DNA of 64,000 nucleotides from NCBI GenBank assembly GCA_014529385.2, contig CM043959.1, forward strand, positions 11,997,309 through 12,061,308, in the 5' to 3' direction. A program made the translations under genes and the position numbers. The stretch is from Adiantum capillus-veneris. Lineage: Eukaryota; Streptophyta; Polypodiopsida; Polypodiales; Pteridaceae. Shown here piece after piece: positions 34,711 through 47,140 of the stretch (positions are counted from its first letter, which is position 1; every line of letters begins with the position of its first letter). The notes beneath the pieces were generated by a model. It worked only from the letters and a program-made list of their open reading frames with translations, was not told the origin of the DNA and made no database searches.

Positions 34711-36354
34711 TCCTCTTGTTCAGTGTGAATAGAGTGCAAAGTCAGCAGATTTTGTCGGATTTTTCTCTGGAATGTCCTTTTGGACTGAAATGCTGACAAT
34801 CTGGTCCAAATTGCTTCAAATCAATTTTTGAACAAGCAAAGATGCGTTAAATCATGCAAGGAACAAAACTGTATGGTCATAACAAAAATTAGCAACCAAA
34901 GTAAATAACTGCGATTATTTACAACTGAGAAAAATTTCCAACTTTTTGCAAACTTGGCTTTATAGGCTTGAAGTATATACCCAATACATGCTCTGAGTGA
35001 ATTATGGGCTCATTTGGATGCACAGGTTGAAAATGGTACCAAATTTTGGCTTTAGGTCTCTGAAATAGTAGATATAAAGGAAGTTTGAGATTTTGAACTC
35101 CAAATTGATTCAAAGTTGGCTAGTGGGCTTATCACAACATGTACTTTGGATGTATTGATGGCAAAATATCCAAATTCCCCAATTTTGACCAAAAAATAAA
35201 TAATCGAGATTATTAACTTTTCTTCCAAAATTGACAATTTTTTATGGTATAGACCTTGGGTATGAGATATGAGGTGATTTGGATCAAGAAAAGTTGTTCA
35301 TAATCCAAATTTTGGCTTGCAAAGACTTTTTTGCGGTTTTTGGCAATTTTACAAGTAATGGGTCATTTTGGCTCATACTTGATTTTTCGCATGTAATAGG
35401 TGTGTGAACATGATAGGTGAGATGATTTGACAATTTCCAAGCAAAACTGATGCAAAAGTAAATAATCACGATTATTAACTTCAGGGACAAAAACTTTGCA
35501 AAATCCACAAATTTTGACCTAGACATGTTTCATACACCTAATACAAGTCCTAAACTGAATTTGGTCAAGTTTGGTCATGCCGGCATCACTTTGTGCTCTC
35601 TCGACTTTGAAATCACCGTTTTTTGTGACTACTCTGTCTGTTGGGTTGGTCGGTCAACTTTGAGGCTTTAGATTTGTCCGTAACATATTCGTGAAGCAAC
35701 CTGTCCAATTCTGGCTCATTTTGGAGTCAGTTCGGCCTCGTATGTCGAATTTGACGCTTTGTAATCTTATAGCCATTTTATGCTTTTCGAGGGTTTTTAT
35801 TGATGGATTTCACCAAACCAGTCATATACATTGTATATGGACCTCATTAGCAAGCCATCTGTGGAGTCAGGTCGGAATTTTGGCATTTGCCAAAAACCTA
35901 ACTTTTCTACTTGGGACCCCCTTGACACTAGCTGGATGGTCATCTGATGGTATAGAAAGGTTCTATTATGTTAGGGCATGCTATGGTTCAAATCTCATCC
36001 GATTTGGTCAAGCTGGCAGGCTGCTATGGTCAGTTTTAGGTTGTAGGTCTTCGTGCACTGCTCGATTTCTAGGGTTTTTTCTAAGGCTTTAGACTAGCTA
36101 CCGGCCGTACAAAATGCATCATTATCGAGTAAAGAACTTACCCCTCATGTCTCGTGTGAGATGGCACTGAAAATGGTCAACTGTGGGCTCCGGAAATGTC
36201 GTGCGAAAGAGGCCAAAATCTCTCTCTGCAAATGCTCCAAGTGGAAATGAGGTGGTTTTAGCCTACCATGGATATCTATACCTGGACTTCCCGAACCAAA
36301 TTTCCCCAAATTCCCCTGTTAGTTCTACTAAGCCGTGAAACCTATGTTAGACTC
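34711..36354 (-). other. Second leader-like module in element B, with palindromes
   Basis: Related in inverted orientation to the leader at 6607-8259, starting exactly at the base that follows that element's LTR (GAGTCTAACATAG, 36342-36354). It carries palindromes at 34901-34922, 35196-35217 and 35458-35479, spaced 295 and 262 bp. It lies in the middle of B, not next to an LTR. Confidence 0.8.
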
Positions 36355-37700
36355 AAAAATTTCCTTGATCGGATTCCTGTAGCTCATTCTGCAAGAATTT
36401 TGCAAAAGTAGGCTTGGCCGCCTAATTTAGGCTTCCCGCTTCTATCTTCTGATTTCATTGAAAATTTTTGTGCTTGTCCGCCTTGTCTTTCTGATCACCA
36501 TTGTGTCTTCCATTTTTCCATCTGAGCTTCCCTGCTATTTATTATTAATTTTGACCTGTTTATTTGAAAAAATCAAAGAAAATAGCAAAATGCTCTAAAA
36601 AAGTAAAGTAAAAATCCAATAATAAATAAAATTCCTTAAAAAACACATCTTTATTGTTTTTTGTTGGATTTCTCCATTTTTAAACCTCCTTATCAACGAA
36701 AATGATGAAAAATATCCAAAAAAGGACTATTTTTTTATTATTTTCTGATAGTACAATATTTACACTCATCGATGAGATATTATCAGTGAATTTTTCCTTG
36801 ATGATGAATTATAAGGAAATTATTAGGTATTTTTGCAAAAAATCACACGTTAACATAGAACTTTTTCCTCCCTCTTTAAACATTGCCCGTAATTACTTAG
36901 TACTTAGTGCTCTTCCACCCCTCCTAGATGGTGTACTCCGGGACGACTGTGTGCATGGGGTGAAAAATTGTGTCTATGCATAGCCGTGATTGACTCTACC
37001 ATGATATGAAGATCAATGCAATTCAAACCAATATCCTGTGCAAGAGCTGGGTCTTGAGTAATTAACTCAAGGGTTTTCGATGTCGAGGTTTTTTGTTGAT
37101 GTCTTCCAAAGAGAAAATCTTGTAGCTTTTGTGCTCTCTGTTTGACTGTACCATCAGGATGCTTTAGCACTTTGATTGCTTGAGCTGTTGGTAGCACTTT
37201 TGACTGTTGTCGAGCTTTTTCTCTCCATTGGTAGCTCGATCGACTTGGTGTTGCATGGTGTGGTGGAGTCGGTTGAGACTTAACTCACCATTGCTTGATT
37301 GGTTTTGCGGTTTGTGGAGAAGATAAGTGCTCCTTTTTCTTCCAAACCCTTTCATGTTAGGTAACTTACTCGGAGACGCTCGATTCTGTGTTCGAACCCT
37401 TCGATCCTTCTTTTGTTTCTTCGGTGAAGTTTTAGGCACCCATATCTGAATCGGTTTATCCGTAAGCTGTGCTTTTGGTACCCAAATTTTCCTGACTCTT
37501 TGCATGCTACATATACCCCACTCTGCCAGAAGTTGCACTTTGAAGGAAGATGTTAGAAACCATATAACTTCGAGCAAAAAAAAAAAAATCTTGAAATCTT
37601 GCCAAGTACTTGGAGTATGCTGCTTGGCAGCAGCTGTAGACATCAACATCTGCATGGCACTGCTTCTGAGAAAAACAGTGATTTGAAACAAATCTGGATC
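36355..37700 (-). other. Linker of element B between pol and the 3' module
   Basis: 36540-36900 is A/T rich. On the minus strand 37500-37164 reads QRVRKIWVPKAQL, then PIQIWVPKTSPKKQKKDRR, a basic segment with two IWVPK words. The frame 37197-36904 shows no domain. The IWVPK word is shared with element E at about 29155, so this may be retroelement linker sequence. No catalytic domain. Confidence 0.4.
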
Positions 37701-39550
37701 CTTCTCTTGCAAGTGATCTTGTCTAAAAATGGCATAGCTACTAATATTGAGAAGATTCATGTCATTGCTGATTTGCATAGACCAACAACAATCAAGGGGT
37801 TGCAAGTCCTCATGGGACATTGTGGATATTACCGACGGTTCATCTACATGTATGCTATAATTGCAAAAACCATGTATATATTAATTACGCACTTTGAATG
37901 GACCGAGGCATGTGAAGAATTCTTCATGAAGCTTAAGCAAGCTCTCACCTCAGCTCCAATATTGAAAGCACCAGATTGGGATAAGGTATTCCACGTATAT
38001 GTAGATGCTTCAAAGTTTTCTATTGGTTGTATACTAGCTCAACAAGCCATGCAACATAGGGAGAATAGTGACATGGTTCATCATTATTCTCGAATTTGAT
38101 TTCACTGTGGTTGTAGAAAAAGGCACTACACATCAACGAGCAGATCATTTGTCAAGGATTGTTTTAGGGGAATTACCTAAAGGGGTAGACAACGATTTAC
38201 CAGATACCTATTTGTTCTCCATAAAAATGATACCTAGATGGTCGGAAAACATTGTGTCATTGATGACAATAGCTCAAGTGGATTCACAAATACCACTTCC
38301 TATCACAATCGATTTAATCGAGCAATTGGCTATGTATCGATTACTAGCTGGAAGGCTATATAAAAGAAATCGGGATGGTATATTGATTTTATGAATTAAC
38401 CCTGAAGAAAAAGAACAAAACCTAAGTCAAGCACATGTTACCATAGTAGGACTTCACTTTGCGGAAGACCAAACTATACAACAAATCTTGAGACTTGGAG
38501 TATTTTGGCCGACTATAAGGAGAGATGTTAGATCTTTTGTAAAAGATTACCTTCAATGTAAAAAAAAAACATCCATTCCTCATGTAACATTGTTTCAAAT
38601 GTCACATGTTCCTAAATGGAGTAATTATCTGGTTACTTACTTGCAAAGAGCAATTGAAACTGAAGCAAGAGACTATGCTCTTATTGGGAACCAATTGTAT
38701 CGAAGAGGTAAAGATCAACATTTGCGTCTTTGTGCAAATGAAAACGCGTATATTCCGATTATAGAACAAGCACATGCTGGATTAGCTGGAGGTCACTATT
38801 CTAGTGAGACCACCGCAAGAGCAATCTTGGTGGCAGACATATGGTGGCCAACACTTTTTGCAGATGCTAAAAAATATGTTCGAAGATGTGATGCTTGTCA
38901 ACGAGCAAAAATGCCAACACGAGTAGACAGCATGCCCTTAAGACCAATGATGGGGGCTAGAGTCTTTGAAAAATGGGGTATAGATTTTGTTGGACTGATA
39001 TAAACACCTGCTTATAGAACCCAAGCTCAATATATTATTGTAGCTACGGACTATTTGACCAAGTGGGCCGAGGCTAAAACAACCCAAAAGAATGATGCCA
39101 AAACCACTGATGCATTCTTAAATGAGTATGTATTCATGAGATATGGACTGCGAGTAGAGATTGTCAGTGATTGAGGAACTCATTTCCTCAATGAGGTAAT
39201 AGAGTATTTGCTTAATGAGTTTATTGTCATCCATAACAAATAAGCTCCCTATCACCCACAAGCAAATGGACAAGCCGAGCATACCAATAAAATTCTTAGC
39301 TCGGTATTGACCAAAGTGGTTAGTTCAGGAAGGACAAACTAGGAAATGAATCTCCATGCTACTCTATGGGCTTATCGAGTTTCATTCAAAACCCTTTAAC
39401 CTTGTTTATGGTCTTGATGCCATAGTGCCAATAGAATTTCTACTGTCGACACTAAGGGTAGCACAGAATCTTGAGTGGATTGGACATGAATTGTCAATAA
39501 AACTTGAAGATTTGGAAAGCTAGACGAGCAAAGGCTAACTGCTGTATCTT
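37701..39550 (+). pseudogene. Gypsy pol block (RT end, RNase H, integrase) in inverted orientation
   Basis: Plus-strand coding inside a minus-strand element. It starts VILSKNGIATNIEKI with MGHCGYYRRFI (end of RT and connection), RNase H with YVDASKFSIGCILAQ near 38000, and an integrase zinc-binding HHCC region (HAGLAGGHYSS then CDACQRAK, 38770-38910). The integrase core follows with WGIDFVG, then VATDYLTKWAEAKT, SD-stop-GTHF (Arg codon CGA apparently turned to TGA) and PYHPQANGQAE. Stops lie at 38097, 38392 and 39001 and there are more after 39170. In order it begins just where the minus-strand RT at 39885 leaves off. Confidence 0.85.
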
Positions 39551-39580
39551 CAAGTGGAGCAGTAAAATTGTCCACCCTAG

Positions 39581-39823
39581 ATGGTGAACAAGAATCCAAC
39601 TCCAACATTGGGAGTAGTCAACTTGAACGTGGTAGTATATGGATTTTCATGTCCTCATCAGTTTGTATGCTTGCCAGATGAACACATGAATGAGACGATG
39701 ATTCTTGGAATTCCCTGGATGCGTACATACAAAGCGGTACCCGATTGGGATACGAATCAACGAAAGCTATCACCTAAAGGAGGGCAACTCATTGTTCCAA
39801 TTGCAGCAAGCAAGGAGGAATAG
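39581..39823 (+). pseudogene. Protease-like fragment after the inverted integrase
   Basis: The plus-strand reading ends with ETMILGIPWMRTYKAVPDWD, which matches the dvILGmpWl...vDwd pattern of the C-terminal part of Ty3-type aspartic proteases. The N-terminal DSGA half is not seen. Position after integrase is not canonical, so it is part of a rearranged or foreign fragment. Confidence 0.5.
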
Positions 39824-39829
39824 AAAAGA

Positions 39830-40500
39830 AGCAATCAACAGACCAATCCATGAAGCCAATCTTCTCCATCCCCTCGACAATCAAATTACATGTCCAAGAA
39901 ATTTTCCTTGTCTTCCCATGAATGTGCACTTTTTAGGATTTAAGCAAATCCTATAAAGTCTACATTTCTCGAATACCTTTTTGAGGTGTTCAAAATGATC
40001 AGCCCGGATTGACGAATATACGCATAGATCATCCACATATACTTATATGAATTTCCAAAGATACTCTACCACAATTGGAGACACCCAATCTGTGTATTCA
40101 ATTTTGTAAATGAATTCAGCGTCCTTTAGTTTTTCACTCTCTTCTTTGATCTTCCTAGTAAATGTTTTGTTATAAATGTATGGTCTCTGTCTACTTGGTT
40201 TCGCATCATCTCTCATGGGTATAGTATGTTGACAGATTTTTGGATCAACACCCTTGAGATCCTTGTAAGACCAAGCAAATATATCTCAGTATTCCTTTAA
40301 CAAGCTCAGCAAAAGCTTTTCTTCTTCTTCTATTAGGTCATTCTCAATGTAAGCATGTCTAGGCTCTTCTCCTAGTTCAGCCAAGTCTACCCTTTTAGCG
40401 TTTTTAGGCCCTTCGTAAGATTCTCCTTGTTTTCGTAGTTCCCTAACAGATTGTTCAATTATGATTTTCCGATCTTGGAGAGTAATGGTATGGAACATGC
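39830..40500 (-). pseudogene. Gypsy reverse transcriptase of element B, internally deleted
   Basis: The minus strand gives ELGEEPRHAYIENDL, then FAWSYKDLKGVDPK, PSRQRPYIYNKTFTRKIKEE and TDWVSPIVV, the conserved entry of a Ty3-type RT. The palm segment that should follow is missing. The reading resumes at the YVDDLCVYSS catalytic box, after an in-frame stop, and ends KFLGHV near 39885. Two catalytic Asp residues of YVDD remain, but the first catalytic Asp region is deleted, so it cannot be active. Confidence 0.82.
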
Positions 40501-41441
40501 ATTACATCCTTACCATCCTCTTCCGTAGTTTCCATATCTCCTTTAGAGCTTTTTTCAACTCTTGATATTTCTTTTTCCGCTCAACTCTGGTCATGAGTGG
40601 TTTTTTATCCTGAGATTTTTCTTGAGTATCCTTCCTTGTTTTTCTCGATGCCTGAGACATTTCTGAGTTTTTGTTTTAAGGATATCTGCCAGTTATTTTG
40701 TCCTTGACACAATCATTAGCATGTATCTGCATCAGGAATTGTCTTTTACTGGAGATTGATGGCATAGGTCGTGTTTTCACGATATTGGTGTCTCTCTTTT
40801 GTCTATACCATTTTTGTCTTCTTGATTTCTGGTTTGGAAAGTCAAAAATTTTGCCTCCCCTCCCTTTAAGAGTACCTGAGCTCTCATATGCTCTTTTTCT
40901 GACCCCAAATCTTTTGAGATAGTTGAGTGTTCATCTAACTCATCAGTTGCATCGTAATAGAGGTCTGAAAAGACTTGTTGAGCTTTCATCAAGTCCTTGG
41001 GTTCCTCATTTTTGTTTTCAATGTTGAGGACTGACATCATTTGGATGGGAATTATGTCGTAGCCATCCTCATTACAAAATTGAGTAGGCATAGACGTATT
41101 CACACATACATCCATTGTCGCTAAAATTTGAGTCCACTCGAATGGCTCAAATAAATGCTCTGGAAAGGATTCTGGTACGTAGGCTTCGTCTATGCAGTCC
41201 CTTTATAGAATACATTCTTCTCGTCTTAAGCTTCCATTTTTTGAAGCTCCGCACATCCAAATAGGAGTGTCTTTGTTTAACCAGGATGGAAGTTTAGTTT
41301 CAGCCGAAGAGACTGAATCAAACTCTCGGATGGTTGTTTTCAAGACATCTCTATAAGTGTTATCTTTTAGATTGACTCTTGTTATAGATCCCACTTGCTT
41401 CAAGTTAGATAGTTGTTTCCCCAATCTTGGATAAGCTTTAC
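40501..41441 (-). pseudogene. Protease-RT linker of element B
   Basis: Minus-strand frames 41424-41203 and 41115-40777 (PIWMCGASKNGSLRREEC, then FSDLYYDATDELDEHS) lie between protease and RT in the right order. They show no catalytic motif, and stops and frame changes separate them. Confidence 0.5.
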
Positions 41442-42680
41442 CTATCGCTTGAAAGGTCTTCCAAATATAATTTCATAGTTGAGTTTTTTAAGTGTGTGAT
41501 ATTCAATTACATAGGAATCAACTATCACTTTTTCAAGCAGCCCTAGTGGTCTCTCAATGTGTCCGTCATCCAACTGCAAATTCTTTTGAGTTTGTCTAAT
41601 GGTTGGCTGTCCCCAGGATTCCCATACTGCTTTAGTGGCTATGGCTATGCCAGCTCCACTATCTAGTATTGCCATGATTTCAATGTCATTATATTTCACT
41701 GGGAGGGTGGTGTTTCCCTCTTCCCCTTCATAATATTCTCCGATCTTGTTCATAAGAACTGATACAATCTCTTTGTTTTCCATTTCATTTTTCAATTTTC
41801 CCAAATTCTTAGAGATTAACCCTGTTATCTCCACCTTCTCTAGGGTTTTTTGTAAATCGTTCCACAAGTATGGTCTGAGTTTCAACAGTTCTCCCAAAGT
41901 AAGAGTGCATTGGATGGGTGTAGACATGATTGAATGAATGTTGTCTACTTCTAGGGTCTGTTCAGCCCTTTTTACTTGAGTGGTCCTGCAAATGATGGAT
42001 TCATCTTTGTTATCTCCCAAGTAAGAAGTTAATGTTTTTAATGTCAATGGTTTAGATATTCCTGAAGCTTCCAATCCGCAATCCCCGTACAAGGATTGTA
42101 AATCCATGTTCATATCAGAAGGTAGGTTATCCAACCAGACTTCCTGTATAAGAGCTGACTTTAAAGTTAGGCTCTCATCATTGATCTCTCTCACTTTTTC
42201 CCATAAGTGTCCTGGCCAGTCTTCCTCTACGAATGGAATTCCGTCTAAGGCATCTTCGCTGCCCGGCACTATAAGCTCTGGTTCATTTGTTTCAAGGTGG
42301 GGTTCTGCCACCACATCGGATTTTTCTTTTGTTCCTTCTACTGCAAGATTTCAGGTTTTGCAATACTTTCAAGCTTGGGATTTGTTTATCCAGCATTTCT
42401 TGCGTCATTTTTACCAAATTTTGATAAGCTTCGAGCTTCGCTGCTTCCATGTCTGGAGACGGATAGTTTTTCCACTTGTTTTCCGTGTTTCGGTCTGCTT
42501 TAAGTCCTGCTTGGTAGGCTTCCAAGGGAGCATTAATAGGCTGAATTTTTTTTCAACCAGAATGGATCCTTCAGATTTCACGGTTGTTTCCTTGAATTCA
42601 CTGACAGTTTCTTTCAACTTGTCATAGGCTAGCACTTTTGATTTCTCTTCTATTTCAACCCGTTGTTTTTGTTTTCTCAT
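41442..42680 (-). pseudogene. Gag-protease linker and aspartic protease of element B
   Basis: The open frame 42314-41442 (290 codons) is the longest intact piece of B. The linker (GHLWEKVREINDESL, EVWLDNLPSDMNMDLQSL) is shared with element A. The protease catalytic motif AILDSGAGIAIATKAVW has its Asp codon at 41661-41663, and the closing NYEIIFGRPF corresponds to the i-G flap end of retroviral-type proteases. Upstream (42680-42320) a frame change separates it from gag. The enzyme would process the element polyprotein. Confidence 0.82.
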
Positions 42681-42805
42681 CTCATATCTTTTGCTTTTTC
42701 TCTTTTTGATTCTTTGAAAAGAAATTTTTGTGTTCTCCGAATCATCAAAGGAGTTGTGCTTCTTTTTCTTTACCTGGGCTCTAGTGATTACCTTGATTGG
42801 AACAA

Positions 42806-44992
42806 TCAGCTAGTAGGCATCACTTGGACTACGTTTATGGAAATTTTTCCCTTGTTCAAAGGATTCTTAGGACAATCTTCTGTAAAATGTCCTCCCTTTT
42901 TGCAACATTGTATGCAATAGGCTTCAATTGGTTTGAGGTATTTGTTAGGCTCTGGACATTCATTCTTCCAATGGTCATCAGCACCACAGTTATAACAGTT
43001 TCGTGTTCTAGACTTTATCATGGGTCTTCCCATGGGAGGTCTGACATCTTGATTAGCTACATAATACATTGGTGCGAGCTCTGGTGGAGCATAAGTCAGA
43101 TTTCTTCCATTGGTGGTGGATGTGGAATATACCAATCTCCTTCTACCATTATTGTAGATGGACTAGGCTTTGCATAGGGTGTAGCAGGCACTAATGCTTG
43201 TTCATCTATGACTCCTTCACAATGCATGTACTTTATAGGAACTGCATTATGTGCTGGATACGTAGGTTGTTGTCCCAACACAGGTTGAGGTCTTTCCATA
43301 CCCATTGGTGGTCTTTGAGCTTGGGCCATATTAGGCTGATATCTGTACATGGGTTGCCTTGTGGCCTCATGGGCACGTACTGAACATTCCCATCATACTT
43401 TGGTATGAAGTAGCACTCGTGGGTCTCATGGTTGGTCCATTTACCCTCGATTGCACACCATTTTTGTGGCCTAATTGGTTGTCCCTGTGGAGGTATCCCT
43501 TGTCCTGGTCCTCTCATAGGTGCTTTTTGCATATTCTTCATCATGTTTTTTCATCCTTTTTAGCATATCTTCTATGGCTGAGAGTGGTGCTGCAGTAGCC
43601 GTTCCCACTTGTGCTGGTTTTGTGGATGCTGTTTTCTTACTTTGGTTATCCTTAGGGACATCTTCTTCATTGAAGATCTCACAATTCTCTCCTAGGTCAA
43701 TCGCATCGGACACACTTGCTTTAGGGTTGTATGCTTTTTACTATAGAGTATAGCATGAAGTTCCTTGTTTAGCAGTCCCTTTAGAAACAAAGATACAAGT
43801 CGTTCTTCTGCAAGTCTCTCCATCTCTGGGCATCTGGAAATGTATTGTTTCATTCGAGTTGCACAATCCCTAACTCACTCACCATGTTTCTATTTACAGC
43901 TGTAAATTTGAGCTACCGTATTATGTTTAATCCCCATTTTGGAACAAGCAGTTACAAATCCTTGAGCTAATGTATTCAAGTCCATGATGGTACTTGGTGG
44001 AATGTTTTGGAGCCATGTGAAAGCTTTTCCTTCTAATGTCATTCCAAACCCCTAGAATTGAGTATGGAAATCGAATATATGCTCTACTCTTAGCACTTGC
44101 TTAAAGCTTGCTAAGTGGTCATATGGATCCCCTGATCATTTTTGAAAATCAGCTGGTCTAACACGTCTATTTGGTTCAACTCCAGGTCTTCTGGGAGTTG
44201 GTTCTGTTTTGAGTCCATCAAACCAGTCTGTTGGAAATAGTGACTCATGTAGCTCTGGACTGGCCTTAGTGTCACCCGGTTTTCTACGTGATGAGGTGGT
44301 TTCTAGTTTCTTCACATTACTCTCAGATGATCTCTCACGATGTTCCTCTCTTGGAATTTTTTTTGGTCCTTGCCCCAATATCCAATCCCATATGGAATAC
44401 CCTTGGTATTTGGTTTGTTCTACCTCCTCAAGAGTCATCATAACAAAGTTGTTGTTATAACAATCCCTAAACAGGTAGGTTGGTAGGTCTGCTGATCCCT
44501 TATCTTTGATCTTGAAGATATAGATGATCTTCATGGCCGTTAATTGTCCTGGTTTGGCATGAGAAGTCCACAAAAGATCTTTTATGTTTCTATCCTCCCA
44601 ACAATAGACTCCGATCCTAGGATTATCCGTACTAAGCCATTTCAAAGGCTTCAAGTCTACTTGATCGTATCCCTCGAATTCCAAAGTTGGTGGTCCTTCT
44701 TTTGCTGACATATCTGGGATTATAGTGTTTACTTCTAACCCTCATTTGTCTATCACGTCAGGGTTTTTGACCTGTAAATATTGAGTTTCGTTTCGATCCA
44801 TGTACATTTTTCCTTTTTGCTTGCCCTAACCTCTTCTTCGAACGCAATACCATGGTCATCAATGCGAATAGCATACTCCTCGTTAGGGTCCAAGTAAACC
44901 TGGGCTCCATGACGGTTAGTCTTGTAAAAAGATAGTATATGCTTATAGCGCACTGTCATTCCGATTTCCGAGTGAGTCGAGTAAAAAAACAT
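42806..44992 (-). pseudogene. Gypsy gag of element B
   Basis: Same architecture as the gag at 21799. It has YKHILSFYKTNRHGAQVYL near the start, then GPPTLEFEGYDQVDLKPLKW, and a gag core broken by stops around 44130-43740. A Pro/Gln tract precedes two zinc knuckles, CYNCGADDHWKNEC (CX2CX4HX4C) and CIQCCKKGGHFTEDC. Both knuckles survive here, unlike in element A. Frame changes lie at about 44750, 43740 and 43235. Confidence 0.87.
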
Positions 44993-47120
44993 CTTCAGAT
45001 GTTAAATCTGAAAAAGTGTCTCAAACTTCTTCAGGAATTGTGTGCAAGGAATTTCCTTGATTCACGCTTTCTTCAGTAGATACTCTACTGGATGTTTCTC
45101 CAAGTATGCCCTGATTTCCTAGTACACGACTAGGTCTAAGGTTCATATAGACTTATGAAGCCCTGGATAGAGTACTCACCTTTGGATTGACTTGTCGTCA
45201 ATTTCCACTCGATTCAATTGCAACTTTCTGTCAAGCCACTGATTCCTCGTCTGCAACCTGATTCCTGTACAAATTTGATCAAGTTAACTATTCTTCTATA
45301 AAGACAGTAGAGCTCTTGAGAACTCTCGTGATTGGTCTCTGTGTATCACTTCAAATCGAGCTATGGGAGTCAAAATTTGACCTTCAGATTGGACTTGGCA
45401 AAAATCAAAGGTCTAATCTGCAACCTGTAAACTGAGTGTATCTGTACCAATTTTGATCCGATTGAACCCAAAATTGCATTGTGGCCTTATATTATGTTGG
45501 TTTATCACTGTATGAGTTCAAAAGTAAAAAATGATGTCTCTGGATAGTAGAAGTAAATAATTGTGATTATTTACTTTTGTCAATCTTTTGCACTTTTTTG
45601 ATAGTTTTGGCAAGTATACAACTTGTTAGAGTCTCTGGGAAAATTTCAACAAGTTTGGACCAATCCTGATCAAGTTTATCAGCTGTTTGGTGTCCGCAGA
45701 CTCTGATTTTGAGAATCTGGCTTAAGTCTCACTTTGGGGATCCAAATTTCACCAAAATTTATTTGTGAGGTCTACTTGATGTGCTTGACCTTTTGGTATA
45801 CTCAAATTTGCAAAATCATCAAGTTTTGAAGCAGATGTAAATAATAGCGATTATTTACTCTAGCTATATTTTTGGAAGTTTTTGCCCCAACTTTGACACA
45901 GATCTGTTAAGAACCTTAAGTTAAGGTCACTAGCCAATTTTCATCAAGTTTGGAAGAATTTTGGTCAAATGGTCATCAATTATCTGTCCGCAGACCGCAT
46001 ACTAACTTTGCAATTTTAGTCACAAATTTCACTCCAATGGTCCAAATCTTACCAAATTTGGTTTGTGGGCTTATTACAACATGGTGAAGCTAGTGGTATG
46101 CAGACTTGGTCAAAAAATTGAAAAATAGGGCAGATATAAATAATCGTGATTATTTACTTCTGACAAATTTTCGCAAATTTTTGGTCAATTGAGCATATAC
46201 ACATGTTTATCACATCAACATAAGCCTATGAATCAAATTTCAACAAGTTTGGACAAATGTTTTCCAAATTTATACTCAAGATTCAAAATGTCAGTACAAA
46301 CTTTAGTTTTTAACCAGTTTTTTGTCAGTTTAGTGATCCAAATCTTTTGGGTCTTTACAGAAGTTGTATGTACACATGCAATGAGTCAATGGTATGAACC
46401 TTGGCCAATTTAGAGCAGAAAGTTAATAATCGTGATTATTAACTTTAGGCTTGAAATGAGCACTTTTTTACAATTTTCTCAAAGACAGTCTTTACATGAT
46501 GTATTTTAAGCCTATGAATCAAGTCAAAACTTAATTTGGCCTAAAATGTCAAGAGAAAGTAAATAATCTGAGTTTTGGTCAACTCTTGAAATTTTTATCT
46601 CAAAGTGTCTTTGAGCTTACCCACTGGTTCGGACAGCTCTTAGGCTTACTCTCCAGTCGGATTGAGTGGATTCGAGTCTTTTCAAGCTATTTCTAGCCTT
46701 AGACCTGAAATTCTGCAACTTCCAATAACAACTCACACTTGATTCTTTCAGAGAGAGCAATGTTCTGAAATCCACCTCGGATCCTATTTACCCTACTCTT
46801 AGATTCTCATGCAATGAGGTTGTGGAAAGTGTCCACAAACACTCGTTTTCTTGTGTTTATTATGTTTTTCAGAGTCTTGATCTTAAGACTTGTCTCATCT
46901 ACCAATCATTTTCCAAATCCTAATCTAAATATACAATCCTAGAGTCCTAAAGGTACTCAGCAAGTACGATTACTTCCAAGCTACCTCTACATAGCAAAAT
47001 ACGACAATCTTAAGCTATGCGGTTTCTAAAAGAAAGTTTTGAACTCTAGGCAAAACTAAAGGAAGTTAAAGGACAACTACACAAGACGTTCGCGTTTTTC
47101 CCTAGTTTAGGTCTCTTTGA
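44993..47120 (-). other. Leader of element B with four palindromes
   Basis: 2.1 kb, no supportable ORF. Palindromes lie at 45553-45574, 45837-45858, 46136-46157 and 46422-46443 (spacings 284, 299 and 286), and a half copy at 46559-46572. Between them each unit repeats similar phrases such as AAATTTCAACAAGTTTGGAC, so the leader is itself a row of degenerate units of about 285 bp. Confidence 0.85.
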
Positions 47121-47138
47121 TCCCCGACAATGGCGCCA
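47121..47138 (-). promoter_or_regulatory. Primer binding site of element B, tRNA-Asp type
   Basis: In element orientation TGGCGCCATTGTCGGGGA, two bases after the LTR. This is close to the tRNA-Asp-complementary site of Athila-type plant gypsy elements. Confidence 0.85.
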
Positions 47139-47140
47139 AA

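Noticed and set aside
45553-46443. Palindromes as replication origins or intrinsic terminators
   Set aside because: The location is restricted to LTR-element leaders, with no initiator gene or T-tract logic; this is eukaryotic DNA.
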